A stretch of DNA of 64,000 nt from Halomicrobium katesii DSM 19301 (GTDB taxonomy: Archaea; Halobacteriota; Halobacteria; Halobacteriales; Haloarculaceae). Below the pieces are notes generated by a model, which ran no database searches, was not told the origin of the DNA, and saw only the letters and a program-made list of their open reading frames with translations. The stretch lies in assembly GCF_000379085.1 (NCBI RefSeq), contig NZ_KB905378.1:689760-753759 (forward strand). Reading direction: 5' to 3'. This document shows, one piece after another, positions 1-6,753 of this stretch. Position 1 is the first letter of the stretch, and each line of letters opens with the position of its first letter. Made by a program: the position numbers and the translations under genes.

Positions 1-765
1 GCCCGCGATGAGGATCTTCGTCATGCGGGGTTTCCACTCCTCGTACACGTCGTACTGGAGGGTGGTGATGTCCTGGAACTCGTCGATGATGAGGTACTCG
101 ACGTTGGGCAGCAGCGATCGCTGCTTGACCCGTTCGAGCATGTCTGCGAACCCGGTGAGGTCGTTGTCGCCCTTGTAGGTGCGCCAGGCGCGGATCGCTT
201 CGGGCACGTCGAGTCGGTCGTCGTCGCCGGGCCAGGTCGGCGTATACTTGTTGCCAGTCTGGGCATTGTCGTCAATTTCGGGCGGGAGTCGGACCTCCTC
301 CTCGTCCCACTTGAAGGGCACGTCGTACCAGTCGGCAACGTCCCGGCGAGTGCGCTGGAGCCACTGGCTCGTAGCGATGACCTTGTTCCCGAGCGTCGTC
401 GAGCGGGCCGACCGACGGCGAGACCCTTCGTACTCGTCTTCGAACTCCAGCCCGAACTCGTCACAGAAGTCCTCCTTGTCGGACTCGCCGACCACGTCGC
501 CCCGAGAGAGGTCGAGCAGTTCGTACGCCTTCGCGTGCATCGTACAGACGTTCCCCTTCAGAGAACGTGGGTTGATGTCGAGTCGTTCGGCCAGTCGCTC
601 GCGGATCTCGGCGGCAGCTGCACGGGTGTACGAGACGACCAGAATGTTGCGAACGTCGGCGTCGTCCTCGGACAACAGTTCTTCGACGCGGTCGAGCAGC
701 GCCGTCGTCTTCCCGCTCCCCGGACCGCCGAACAGCCGGACCACCTGCGGGGTCGTGTCAGTCAT
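1..765 (-). CDS. UvrD/Rep-type superfamily 1 DNA helicase, N-terminal part (runs off left edge)
   Basis: The reading frame opens at an ATG at 765 and stays open for 255 codons to the window edge, so the C-terminal half is missing. The first 25 residues hold a Walker A motif (GGPGSGKTT). Further on come a VSYTRAAAAEIRERL segment (motif Ia-like) and a Walker B motif DEFQD near residue 237, which identify an SF1A helicase. The family unwinds DNA with ATP in repair or replication restart. Between these motifs lies an acidic linker of the kind usual in haloarchaeal members. The gene stands alone here, facing away from a small zinc-finger gene. Which UvrD subfamily it belongs to cannot be told without the C-terminus. 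Confidence 0.85.
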   Translation of the reverse strand, partial: MTDTTPQVVRLFGGPGSGKTTALLDRVEELLSEDDADVRNILVVSYTRAAAAEIRERLAERLDINPRSLKGNVCTMHAKAYELLDLSRGDVVGESDKEDFCDEFGLEFEDEYEGSRRRSARSTTLGNKVIATSQWLQRTRRDVADWYDVPFKWDEEEVRLPPEIDDNAQTGNKYTPTWPGDDDRLDVPEAIRAWRTYKGDNDLTGFADMLERVKQRSLLPNVEYLIIDEFQDITTLQYDVYEEWKPRMTKILIAG

Positions 766-875
766 TGCACACAGAGACGGGCCGCTCACTCATAAACGAC
801 GTGCTTTCTACGGGGTGAGTGCTCGGCGTCGCTGGCGGCGCGAGAAGACAGATCGGAGACGACAGCGACGGCGTC

Positions 876-1034
876 CTACGAGTGTCGGGGAGACCGTGCC
901 TCCCGAACGTCTGCGCCGTCACGGATCATGTCCTCGCAGTCGGGACAGACTCGCGGGTCAGTGTCTTCTTGAGGTGTGAACACGCGTACGTAGTCTTTGG
1001 TCACGAACGAACCGCAGTTCTGGCACTTTGGCAT
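876..1034 (-). CDS. Small zinc-finger protein, DUF7563-like (52 aa)
   Basis: This short gene encodes 52 residues. Two CxxC knuckles (CQNC at residues 4-7 and CPDC at 30-33) frame a short VRVFTPQ segment, the layout of a haloarchaeal two-knuckle zinc ribbon. The acidic, arginine-containing tail (RDGADVREAR) matches what I recall of the DUF7563 family. The role is unknown; such small CPxCG proteins are thought to act in regulation or nucleic-acid binding. A TATA-like ACTTATATTA (1071-1080, minus strand) lies about 40 bp upstream of the ATG. Family assignment is from memory of the motif pattern. Confidence 0.8.
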   Translation of the reverse strand: MPKCQNCGSFVTKDYVRVFTPQEDTDPRVCPDCEDMIRDGADVREARSPRHS

Positions 1035-1070
1035 GGGCTCTCTCCCAACCTAACCCATACTGGTTATCGC

Positions 1071-1080
1071 TAATATAAGT
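1071..1080 (-). promoter_or_regulatory. TATA-like promoter of small zinc-finger gene
   Basis: The minus strand reads ACTTATATTA about 40 bp upstream of the ATG at 1034, in an AT-rich stretch that stands out from the GC-rich surroundings. This is a promoter by inference. Confidence 0.5.
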
Positions 1081-1170
1081 ATCGCCGATTTACATAATGA
1101 TCGTTCCAGTCGTGGCAGCCACACACTGCTCACACGACTGTGCTGGATCGCACACGGATAGTCGGCACCG

Positions 1171-1482
1171 TCACCGGTACAGAGAGAGATACAGCATGCT
1201 GAAGCCGATGATAAAGGGGATCGTCTCCGCGAACTGGAAGAACAGGCGGGTGGCCTCGCCGGTGTCGCCGACACTGAGCTGGGTGATGACACTCGAAACC
1301 GCAACCCCCATACTGATGAACGCGAAGCCGACGAAAGCCGCCTGAAGCCGTTCGGAGGGACGCTTTCGGTAGGCCTGGAAGCTGATCAGAGTGATTCCCA
1401 GCGTCAGGCCGAACACGACCATCCGTAACAGTGCCAACGCCCCACTCGCGATCACGACTCCATCGACCATCCTACCTACCAC
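1171..1482 (-). CDS. Haloarchaeal membrane protein, DUF7521-like
   Basis: The product is about 100 residues and almost wholly hydrophobic, with three likely membrane helices: VVIASGALALL, FGLTLGITLISF to AAFVGFAFISMGVAV, and FQFAETIPFIIGFSMLYLSLY. The middle turn carries a basic QAYRKRPSERLQ patch typical of the DUF7521 family. A GTG at 1482 directly abuts the stop codon of the upstream HTH gene. An ATG at 1470 is an equally plausible start and would shorten the protein by four residues. Co-transcription with the HTH gene suggests that the two form a sensor/regulator pair, which is an inference. Confidence 0.75.
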   Translation of the reverse strand: MVGRMVDGVVIASGALALLRMVVFGLTLGITLISFQAYRKRPSERLQAAFVGFAFISMGVAVSSVITQLSVGDTGEATRLFFQFAETIPFIIGFSMLYLSLYR

Positions 1483-1833
1483 CTAGTCGGGATTGAGCTC
1501 GTCCCAGAGCTGACTGAAACGGTCTGGGAGGTTCTCTTCGCGGTAGATCCGGACCTTGTACTCGTCGTCTTCTAGCGAGATGACCGTCGACTCGAAGTTC
1601 GACTCGTACACCTTGTAGTGGTTCCCGTCGTCGGCGACGAGTGTGCGAGCCGTCACCAGTTCGTACTCGGTGAGCATCTCGATGCGGCGATACACCGTCG
1701 GCAGCGACATATCGCACTCCTCGGCGAGTTCCTTCGCCGACTGGGACTCGCGACTGATCGCGGCCAACACCTGCCTTGCGTGCTGGTCGCCGATCGTGTC
1801 GAGGATCTCTTCGATGCTCTTCTCGTCGTTCAC
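1483..1833 (-). CDS. ArsR-like winged-helix transcription regulator
   Basis: The 116-residue protein has an N-terminal winged helix. IEEILDTIGDQHARQVLAAI is followed by the recognition helix region SLPTVYRRIEMLTEYELV, the usual layout of haloarchaeal ArsR-type HTH proteins. The C-terminal half is a basic/acidic beta extension (YKVRIYREENLPDRFSQLW) probably used for dimerisation or effector contact. It is the first gene of a two-gene unit whose second member is a small membrane protein at 1171-1482. A TATA-like box CTTATATGA lies 25-30 bp upstream, so transcription is probably leaderless. Confidence 0.85.
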   Translation of the reverse strand: MNDEKSIEEILDTIGDQHARQVLAAISRESQSAKELAEECDMSLPTVYRRIEMLTEYELVTARTLVADDGNHYKVYESNFESTVISLEDDEYKVRIYREENLPDRFSQLWDELNPD

Positions 1834-1855
1834 TACCGGATGCTTCTCCTCTCGT

Positions 1856-1864
1856 CATATAAGC
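1856..1864 (-). promoter_or_regulatory. TATA-like promoter of the HTH/membrane-protein unit
   Basis: The minus strand reads GCTTATATG, centred about 27 bp upstream of the ATG at 1833. That is the spacing expected for a leaderless haloarchaeal transcript. Confidence 0.55.
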
Positions 1865-1965
1865 GTTTTCAGCCGACGGGGTTCTTTCAGATCCAGAAAA
1901 CACTGGTGGGAACTTATGCACGGACCAGCCGTACGTCAGAGCGCGGATCGACTCCGGGTGACCAC

Positions 1966-2466
1966 ATGACCGAAGACGAACTCCGTCACGTTCCGACGGG
2001 CGATGCAGGACACGCCAGCGCCGACGAGCGCTTGACCCCCCTCGTCGGCGGGCGCGACACCGAGACGTCGTCCGACCGATCGAGCCCTGACAGCGTGCCA
2101 GAGACGCTACTATCTTCGGTCGGCGAGACCCTCGCCGATGGCGACGCCGCGATCGACGAGGGTCTCGTGACCGAGAGCCTGGACGAGATCCTCCTCGCGT
2201 TGATCGCGTCTTCGACCGATCAAACGCACGGCACAGAGCTGATGGACGAACTGGAGCGGTGTTTCGACGCCCAGTTGAGCCCAGGAACGGTCTACCCCCG
2301 ACTCCACGAGCTCGACTCCGAGGGACTCCTCGAGATGCACGAGCTCGTCCAGACCAAGCAGTACTCGATCAGCGACGACCCCGCTGCTCGAGACCGCATC
2401 GAACGCGCAGTGTATCAACACCTCGCGATCGGCATGTTCCTGCACGCGTCACTCGACGACGCGTAA
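1966..2466 (+). CDS. PadR-family transcription regulator
   Basis: The ATG at 1966 gives 166 residues. Residues 1-65 are acidic and low in complexity. From about residue 70 the chain forms a PadR-type winged helix: LDEILLALIASSTDQTHGTE, then LSPGTVYPRLHELDSEGLL as recognition helix, and a wing ending KQYSISD. The C-terminal helix AVYQHLAIGMFLHASL probably serves dimerisation. The frame stays open upstream to 1618, but that part is antisense to the HTH gene and is not coding. It is divergent from the HTH gene at 1483-1833; the target is unknown. Confidence 0.85.
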   Translation: MTEDELRHVPTGDAGHASADERLTPLVGGRDTETSSDRSSPDSVPETLLSSVGETLADGDAAIDEGLVTESLDEILLALIASSTDQTHGTELMDELERCFDAQLSPGTVYPRLHELDSEGLLEMHELVQTKQYSISDDPAARDRIERAVYQHLAIGMFLHASLDDA

Positions 2467-2710
2467 CTCCGTCAGAACTGACCCCCCAACTCTCTCCCCC
2501 CTTTCGACGTTCGAGAGCGACGGTGACGCTTCGAACACCACTGGTCGACGTTGCGTGAGGCTGCCATCGGTCACTACCGCACGACTTTCGTCACGCTGTG
2601 ACAGCAGGAGCTCTCACGGACCGACAGCCACTGCTACGGAGGACATTGCCACGAGACGCGCCGGCAAACGCCAGTACGACGGACAGTTGGACGTGTGTGC
2701 TACTGGGGAG

Positions 2711-2890
2711 TTAGTTAGCGGGTCCCCAGCCACACACCGAGCACTCTGTGGCCGCCCCGTCGTGAAGACCGCCACAATCCGGACACTGTTTCTTGTTGTA
2801 GCTTTCTTCCCAGCCGCTCGTTTCGACGTCGTGACCGCGCTGGGACAGGAACTCGTCGATCATGTCGTCGGTACTCGGTGCGGTCGCCAT
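2711..2890 (-). CDS. HVO_0416-family small zinc-finger protein
   Basis: From the ATG at 2890 the product is 59 residues. It has an acidic start (STDDMIDEFLSQRGHD), the signature WEESYNKKQCPDCGGLH, and a second knuckle CSVCGW. The two CxxC pairs build one zinc ribbon. The whole sequence matches the haloarchaeal HVO_0416 family as I know it. The function is unresolved. A TATATA at 2915-2920 lies about 27 bp upstream. An in-frame earlier start at 2911 would place the promoter inside the gene and is therefore less likely. Confidence 0.88.
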   Translation of the reverse strand: MATAPSTDDMIDEFLSQRGHDVETSGWEESYNKKQCPDCGGLHDGAATECSVCGWGPAN

Positions 2891-2914
2891 ACATGTTATG
2901 GTATACCACACCAG

Positions 2915-2921
2915 TATATAG
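2915..2921 (-). promoter_or_regulatory. TATA box of HVO_0416-family gene
   Basis: A TATATAC-type box lies on the minus strand about 27 bp upstream of the ATG at 2890. It is the most AT-rich stretch locally. Confidence 0.6.
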
Positions 2922-3416
2922 CTCTATTGGTATCGACCCATGTTGCCAGGACACATGGTACAGAGAGACGACTGGACACTGTTGGCCTTCACGTCGTCGA
3001 GACGCTGGTCACGCCGACGCGGCGACAGTCTGCAGAGGAGGACGGACGACACCGTCGCCGTGTCGCGGTATCACTGCTCGGTGTGGCGACGTTCCGCACC
3101 GCCAGTAGCGTGGACGAAGTAGAAAGCATCCGACCGTATTGATGTCACTCGACGGTCGAAAACGGAAAGGAAGGGTGGTGGGGGTGGGTGGTGGGTGCTG
3201 GCACCGGGATGGTGCCGTACCTGAAAGGAGGAGGTGATGGATAATAAAAACAGTGGCCAGAGTATCACAGACAATAACTGGAACAGGGCAGAGCACGGCA
3301 GCGGCGAGTTGCTGGATGTCCCTTTAGTAGCTGGAATCACGTGAGAAAATTCGACAGTACGTCGACGAGCGTCTCGAAACCGGCGGCGAGACGAGCGGCG
3401 TCGGCGAAGAACTCGA
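2922..3416. other. Gene-free region with G-quadruplex motif, hairpin and perfect Shine-Dalgarno match
   Basis: No convincing protein gene of normal length is present. The plus strand carries four or more G-runs (3173-3195, GGGTGGTGGGGGTGGGTGGTGGG in two halves), then a hairpin with GGCACC/GGTGCC arms (3200-3216). AGGAGGTGAT (3229-3238) follows, a ten-base match to the 16S rRNA 3' tail. An ATG at 3237 opens a 35-codon frame ending at a TGA near 3344 (starts MDNKNSGQSI), but it overlaps the Shine-Dalgarno match and resembles nothing I know. The order of motifs suggests a structured leader or a small RNA. Confidence 0.4.
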
Positions 3417-3492
3417 TGGGCCCTGGCGGATTTGAACCACCGCTCAATCGGTTATGAGCCGATCGCTTTGAACCAGACTAAGCTAAGGGCCC
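3417..3492 (-). tRNA. tRNA with CAT anticodon, probably tRNA-Ile2 (elongator Met possible)
   Basis: The minus strand folds into a full cloverleaf: acceptor GGGCCCT pairs with AGGGCCC, discriminator A, anticodon stem ATCGG/CCGAT around loop CTCATAA, T arm GGTGG-TTCAAAT-CCGCC. It is not the initiator, since the anticodon stem lacks three consecutive G:C pairs. Haloarchaeal elongator tRNA-Met usually holds an intron and this gene does not. Together with the GGGCC start seen in tRNA-Ile, that favours the C34-modified tRNA-Ile2. CCA is not encoded. Confidence 0.85.
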
Positions 3493-3609
3493 TCGTACGT
3501 TCGTATTCCACCGGCCGACAAAATTCTACCGTCTCGTTGCGGCGGCGGCGAGACACTCGTCACGGGCCGCTCGACGGAACTGTGCGGTTGGCTCGGAAGT
3601 CGACGACGG

Positions 3610-3636
3610 GAGAAGCGCCACCGCCAGGGCTCGAAC
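3610..3636. repeat. Duplicate of tRNA-Asn 3' end (att-site-like direct repeat)
   Basis: These 27 bases repeat 3751-3777 exactly, that is the last 20 or so bases of tRNA-Asn plus six bases of 3' flank. The copy diverges right after the T-loop start (GAACA against GAACC) and no other tRNA part is present. A partial 3' copy lying 141 bp downstream of the tRNA's 3' end is the classic footprint of integrase-mediated insertion at a tRNA gene. Here the element itself has been almost entirely lost. Confidence 0.7.
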
Positions 3637-3756
3637 AGGTGCAAGACCGTCCTGCTCACTTCGTTGTGCGGGCTGGGACTCGCGTGCTCGATCCCTGTAC
3701 GAGGCACGCACTCGGCGCGCTGACGCTTCGCTTACCGTGATACGCGCCGAGAGAAG

Positions 3757-3829
3757 CGCCACCGCCAGGGCTCGAACCTGGGACAACCACGTTAACAGCG
3801 TGGTGCTCTACCAACTGAGCTACGGCGGC
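3757..3829 (-). tRNA. tRNA-Asn (GTT)
   Basis: The minus strand forms a 73-nt cloverleaf with acceptor GCCGCCG paired to CGGTGGC (one G:U), discriminator G, and anticodon loop CTGTTAA giving GTT. The T arm is CCAGG-TTCGAGC-CCTGG. The 3' end is duplicated 141 bp downstream on the same strand, at 3610-3636. Confidence 0.95.
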
Positions 3830-3921
3830 TCTGTCCCACCATAGCCCGAGTTGTTAAATAGGACTTTCGCTTTCCGTCGTCCATCGACACGCTTTCACGC
3901 ACTCCTCGCAAAGCCGGGGGC

Positions 3922-5274
3922 ATGAGCGACGAGGTCGACGCCGTGGTCGAGCGGGTTCGCGAGCGGGTGACTCCCGGCGACAACGAGCGCGCGGAGTTGC
4001 AGGCGGTCGCGGACAGACTCACCGAGCGGGCCGAGGACGCGATCGCGTCGTTGCCCGTCGGCGCGCACGTCGTGCGGGTGGGCTCGACGGCGCGCGGGAC
4101 GTGGACGGCGGGCGATCGAGACCTGGACCTGTTCGTCTGTTTCTCCCCCGAGCTCGACCGCGAGGAGTTAGAGGAGTACGGGCTCTCGGTCGGCCACACC
4201 GTGTTGCCGGCGGGCCACGAGGAGTACGCCGAGCACCCTTACGTCAAGGGCACCGTCAACGGGTACGACGTGGATCTGGTCCCGTGTTACGACGTCGACG
4301 ACGCGGCGGCGATCCAGTCTGCGGTCGACCGGACGCCGTTTCACACGCGCTATCTCACAGAGCGGCTCGACGAGACGCTGGCCGCGGACGTGCGGGTCTG
4401 CAAGCAGTTCATGAAGGCGATCGGCGTCTACGGCAGCGACCTCAGGACGGAGGGGTTCTCCGGGTACCTGACGGAGCTGCTCGTGCTCGAACACGACGGG
4501 TTCCGGCCGCTCGTCGAGGCCGCGGCGGCGTGGACGCCGCCGGTCGAGTTCGATCCGGCCGACCACGGGCGGGAGAGTTTCGACGATCCGCTCGTCGTGA
4601 TCGATCCCACGGACCCGGAGCGAAACGTCGCGGCGGTGTTGTCGACAGAGCAACTGGCGACGTTCCAGCACTACGCACGCGAGCTGGCAGCCGAGCCACG
4701 AACGGACCTGTTCGAGCCCAGCGAGTCCGAGCCGGTCGACGCCGAGACGGTCCGGGCGTGGTTCGAGCGGCGGGGGACGACGCCGGTCGCGGTGCGGTTC
4801 GACGCGCCGGATCTCGTCGACGATCAGCTCTGGCCCCAACTCGAACGGTCGCTGTCGGGAGTGACCGGCGCCTTGAATCGGCGCGGGTTCGACGTGCTCC
4901 GCTCGGCGGCGTTCGCAGACGAGACGGCCGTCTTGCTCGCAGAACTGGAAGTGGCCGAGCGGCCCGCGGTCGAGCGCCACGAGGGGCCGCCGGTCCACGT
5001 CCGGGACCACGCCGAGGGATTCTACGAGACGTACGCAGACGGTGACGCGACGGGACCGTACGTCGACGGCGATCGGTACGTCGTCGAGCGTGACCGCGAG
5101 TTCGCGACGGCGTCGGCGTTCCTGCGAGGCGACGCGCTGTCGAACGTGGCGCTGGGGACGCACGTCGCGTCGGCGCTCGAATCGGAGTACGAGGTGCTGG
5201 TCGGCGAGGCGGTCGCGTCCCTGGCAGGCGAGTTCGGCGTCGAACTCGCAGACTACGTCGATCCGAAGCCCTGA
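3922..5274 (+). CDS. cca: CCA-adding enzyme (archaeal class I tRNA nucleotidyltransferase)
   Basis: The 450-residue protein adds CCA to tRNA 3' ends from CTP and ATP without a nucleic-acid template. The nucleotidyltransferase signature is clear: GSTARGTW around residue 54, then DRDLDLFV supplying two metal-binding aspartates, and the third acidic residue in YDVDLVP. Length matches archaeal class I enzymes (about 440-460). The tail (FLRGDALSNVALGTHVASAL) corresponds to the C-terminal region of the family. It overlaps the 3' end of the convergent histone deacetylase gene by 22 bp. tRNA genes in this window lack encoded CCA, consistent with need for the enzyme. Confidence 0.95.
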   Translation: MSDEVDAVVERVRERVTPGDNERAELQAVADRLTERAEDAIASLPVGAHVVRVGSTARGTWTAGDRDLDLFVCFSPELDREELEEYGLSVGHTVLPAGHEEYAEHPYVKGTVNGYDVDLVPCYDVDDAAAIQSAVDRTPFHTRYLTERLDETLAADVRVCKQFMKAIGVYGSDLRTEGFSGYLTELLVLEHDGFRPLVEAAAAWTPPVEFDPADHGRESFDDPLVVIDPTDPERNVAAVLSTEQLATFQHYARELAAEPRTDLFEPSESEPVDAETVRAWFERRGTTPVAVRFDAPDLVDDQLWPQLERSLSGVTGALNRRGFDVLRSAAFADETAVLLAELEVAERPAVERHEGPPVHVRDHAEGFYETYADGDATGPYVDGDRYVVERDREFATASAFLRGDALSNVALGTHVASALESEYEVLVGEAVASLAGEFGVELADYVDPKP

Positions 5275-6260
5275 TCGACCAGAGCGTCGAGCACGTCGCG
5301 GGCGTCCTCGCTGACCGATCCGTCGGGCTGTGAGGGCTGGTAGCCGTCGAAGACCTCGTGGACGGTCGTGAGGCTGTCGGTCAGGGTATCGAGGCTGTAG
5401 CCGCCTTCGAGAACGAAGCCGAGGCCGGCGTCACAGCGGTCGGCGAGGTCGCGCATCCGCTGGGTGAGGAGTCCGTACCCCTCCGAGGAGACCCGCATCC
5501 GGGAGATCGGATCGTGGCGATGGGCGTCGAAGCCGGCGCTGACCAGCAGGAGGTCGGGATCGAACGACTCGATCTCCGGGGCGATCAGCTCGTCGACGGC
5601 AGCCAGGTAGTCGACGGTGTCGGCACCGGGATCGTAGGGGACGTTGAGAGTCGTCATCGCGCCGTCACCGGTCCCCGTCTCGTCGACCTCGCCGGTGCCG
5701 GGGTACAGGCCGTCTTCGTGGATCGACGCGTAGAAGATGTCGTCGCGGTCGTAGCAGATGTCCTGGGTCCCGTTGCCGTGGTGAACGTCCCAGTCGAAGA
5801 TCGCGACTCCGTCGGCACCGTCGTCGAGCGCCGACTGGGCGGCGACGACGGCGTTGTCGACGAAGCAAAATCCCATCGCGTCGTCCGCGACCGCGTGGTG
5901 GCCGGGCGGACGGCCGAGCGCGAACGGCGTCTCGCGGCCGTCGTCGCCGTCCAGCGCCGAGAGCGCGGCCCACTCGGCGAGGCCGGCGCTGGCGAGTGCG
6001 GCCTTCCAGGTGTCCTCGACGGCGACGGTGTCTGCGTCCCAGTTGCCCCCACCCTCCTGGCAGAACGTCTTGATCTCCTCGACGTAGTCGGGATCGTGGA
6101 CCTTGCAGATCAGTTCCTCGTCGGCGTCGCCCGCGGCGACGTACTCGACGCCGTGGTATTCCGCGAGGCCCCGCCTGATCGCCCGGAGTCGATCGGCACT
6201 CTCGGGGTGGCGCGGACCCGTGTCGTGGTCGAGGCAGACCTCGCGGTAGCCGAAGTTCAT
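5253..6260 (-). CDS. Histone deacetylase family protein (class II-like)
   Basis: The 335-residue enzyme belongs to the zinc deacetylase superfamily that removes acetyl groups from lysine or polyamines. Signature blocks occur in order: RHPESADRL, RPPGHHAVADDAMGFCF with the catalytic histidine pair, IFDWDVHHGNGTQ with two zinc ligands, SAGFDAHRHDP with the third ligand, and LEGGYS near the C-terminus. The start codon directly follows the stop of the histone gene with no spacing, so the two are certainly co-transcribed. Haloferax HdaI sits in the same context. Whether the neighbouring histone is the substrate is an inference. Confidence 0.93.
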   Translation of the reverse strand: MNFGYREVCLDHDTGPRHPESADRLRAIRRGLAEYHGVEYVAAGDADEELICKVHDPDYVEEIKTFCQEGGGNWDADTVAVEDTWKAALASAGLAEWAALSALDGDDGRETPFALGRPPGHHAVADDAMGFCFVDNAVVAAQSALDDGADGVAIFDWDVHHGNGTQDICYDRDDIFYASIHEDGLYPGTGEVDETGTGDGAMTTLNVPYDPGADTVDYLAAVDELIAPEIESFDPDLLLVSAGFDAHRHDPISRMRVSSEGYGLLTQRMRDLADRCDAGLGFVLEGGYSLDTLTDSLTTVHEVFDGYQPSQPDGSVSEDARDVLDALVDQGFGST

Positions 6261-6698
6261 TCAGTAGTACTGCCGCAGTTCGAAGTACGTCTCGACGTCC
6301 CCTGCCTTGATCGTCCGCCGGTCGGCGTGGCGGGCGAGCGTCGCGGCGGCCGCCGCCACGTCGTCGGCGTACGCTTCGAGGATGTCGGCGAGCGCGACCC
6401 GGGCGTCCATCGCGACCCGGTAGCTGTCGTCGATGTCGAGCCGTGCGATCCGGTCGACCGGCGCGACCGGCAGCTCCAGTTCGTCCTTGTCTCGGACGCC
6501 CTCGGTGTCGAAGTCCTCGGGCATCAAGGTCTTTCGTCCGTCCGCCGTCGCCGTCTCGGCGGCGTCGGCGGCCAGTCGCGCCCCGTACTCCTGGATCCGG
6601 CGAGCCAGTTCCTCGGCGGCTTCGGCACTGACACGCAACCCACCCGCGTTCCGCCGGATCACGGAATCGACCGGCGCGAACGGTAGCTCGACGCTCAT
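6261..6698 (-). CDS. hstA: Archaeal doublet histone
   Basis: The protein has two histone folds in one chain of 145 residues. The first spans about residues 1-65 (LPFAPVDSVIRRNAGGLRVS). The second spans about 72-145 (LPVAPVDRIARLDIDDSYRVA, ending HADRRTIKAGDVETYFELRQYY). Such end-to-end doublets are the haloarchaeal form of HMf-like histones, which fold into a dimer by themselves. The ATG at 6698 is chosen over an in-frame TTG six bases upstream. A TTAAGA promoter box lies at 6724-6729. It follows the ssDNA-binding protein gene by 55 bp and abuts the deacetylase gene. Confidence 0.93.
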   Translation of the reverse strand: MSVELPFAPVDSVIRRNAGGLRVSAEAAEELARRIQEYGARLAADAAETATADGRKTLMPEDFDTEGVRDKDELELPVAPVDRIARLDIDDSYRVAMDARVALADILEAYADDVAAAAATLARHADRRTIKAGDVETYFELRQYY

Positions 6699-6722
6699 AC
6701 ACAAAGGCGGGACTGTCGCAGC

Positions 6723-6730
6723 CTTAAGAG
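6723..6730 (-). promoter_or_regulatory. TATA-like box upstream of the histone gene
   Basis: The minus strand reads TCTTAAGG, about 27 bp upstream of the histone ATG. This suggests that the histone-deacetylase pair has its own leaderless promoter in addition to any read-through from the upstream ssDNA-binding gene. Confidence 0.5.
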
Positions 6731-6753
6731 TTTCCGTAACTGCGCTCGGCGCG

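Noticed and set aside
3237..3344. 35-codon frame with strong Shine-Dalgarno
   Set aside because: The Shine-Dalgarno match overlaps the ATG, so spacing is too short for initiation there, and the peptide resembles no known family. Kept as a finding rather than a gene.
3610..3636. Second tRNA-Asn gene
   Set aside because: Only the 3' quarter is present; there is no anticodon arm or D arm upstream in the right orientation.
5358..6686. 442-residue plus-strand frame opposite histone and deacetylase
   Set aside because: Both minus-strand genes have strong family signatures; the plus frame has none.
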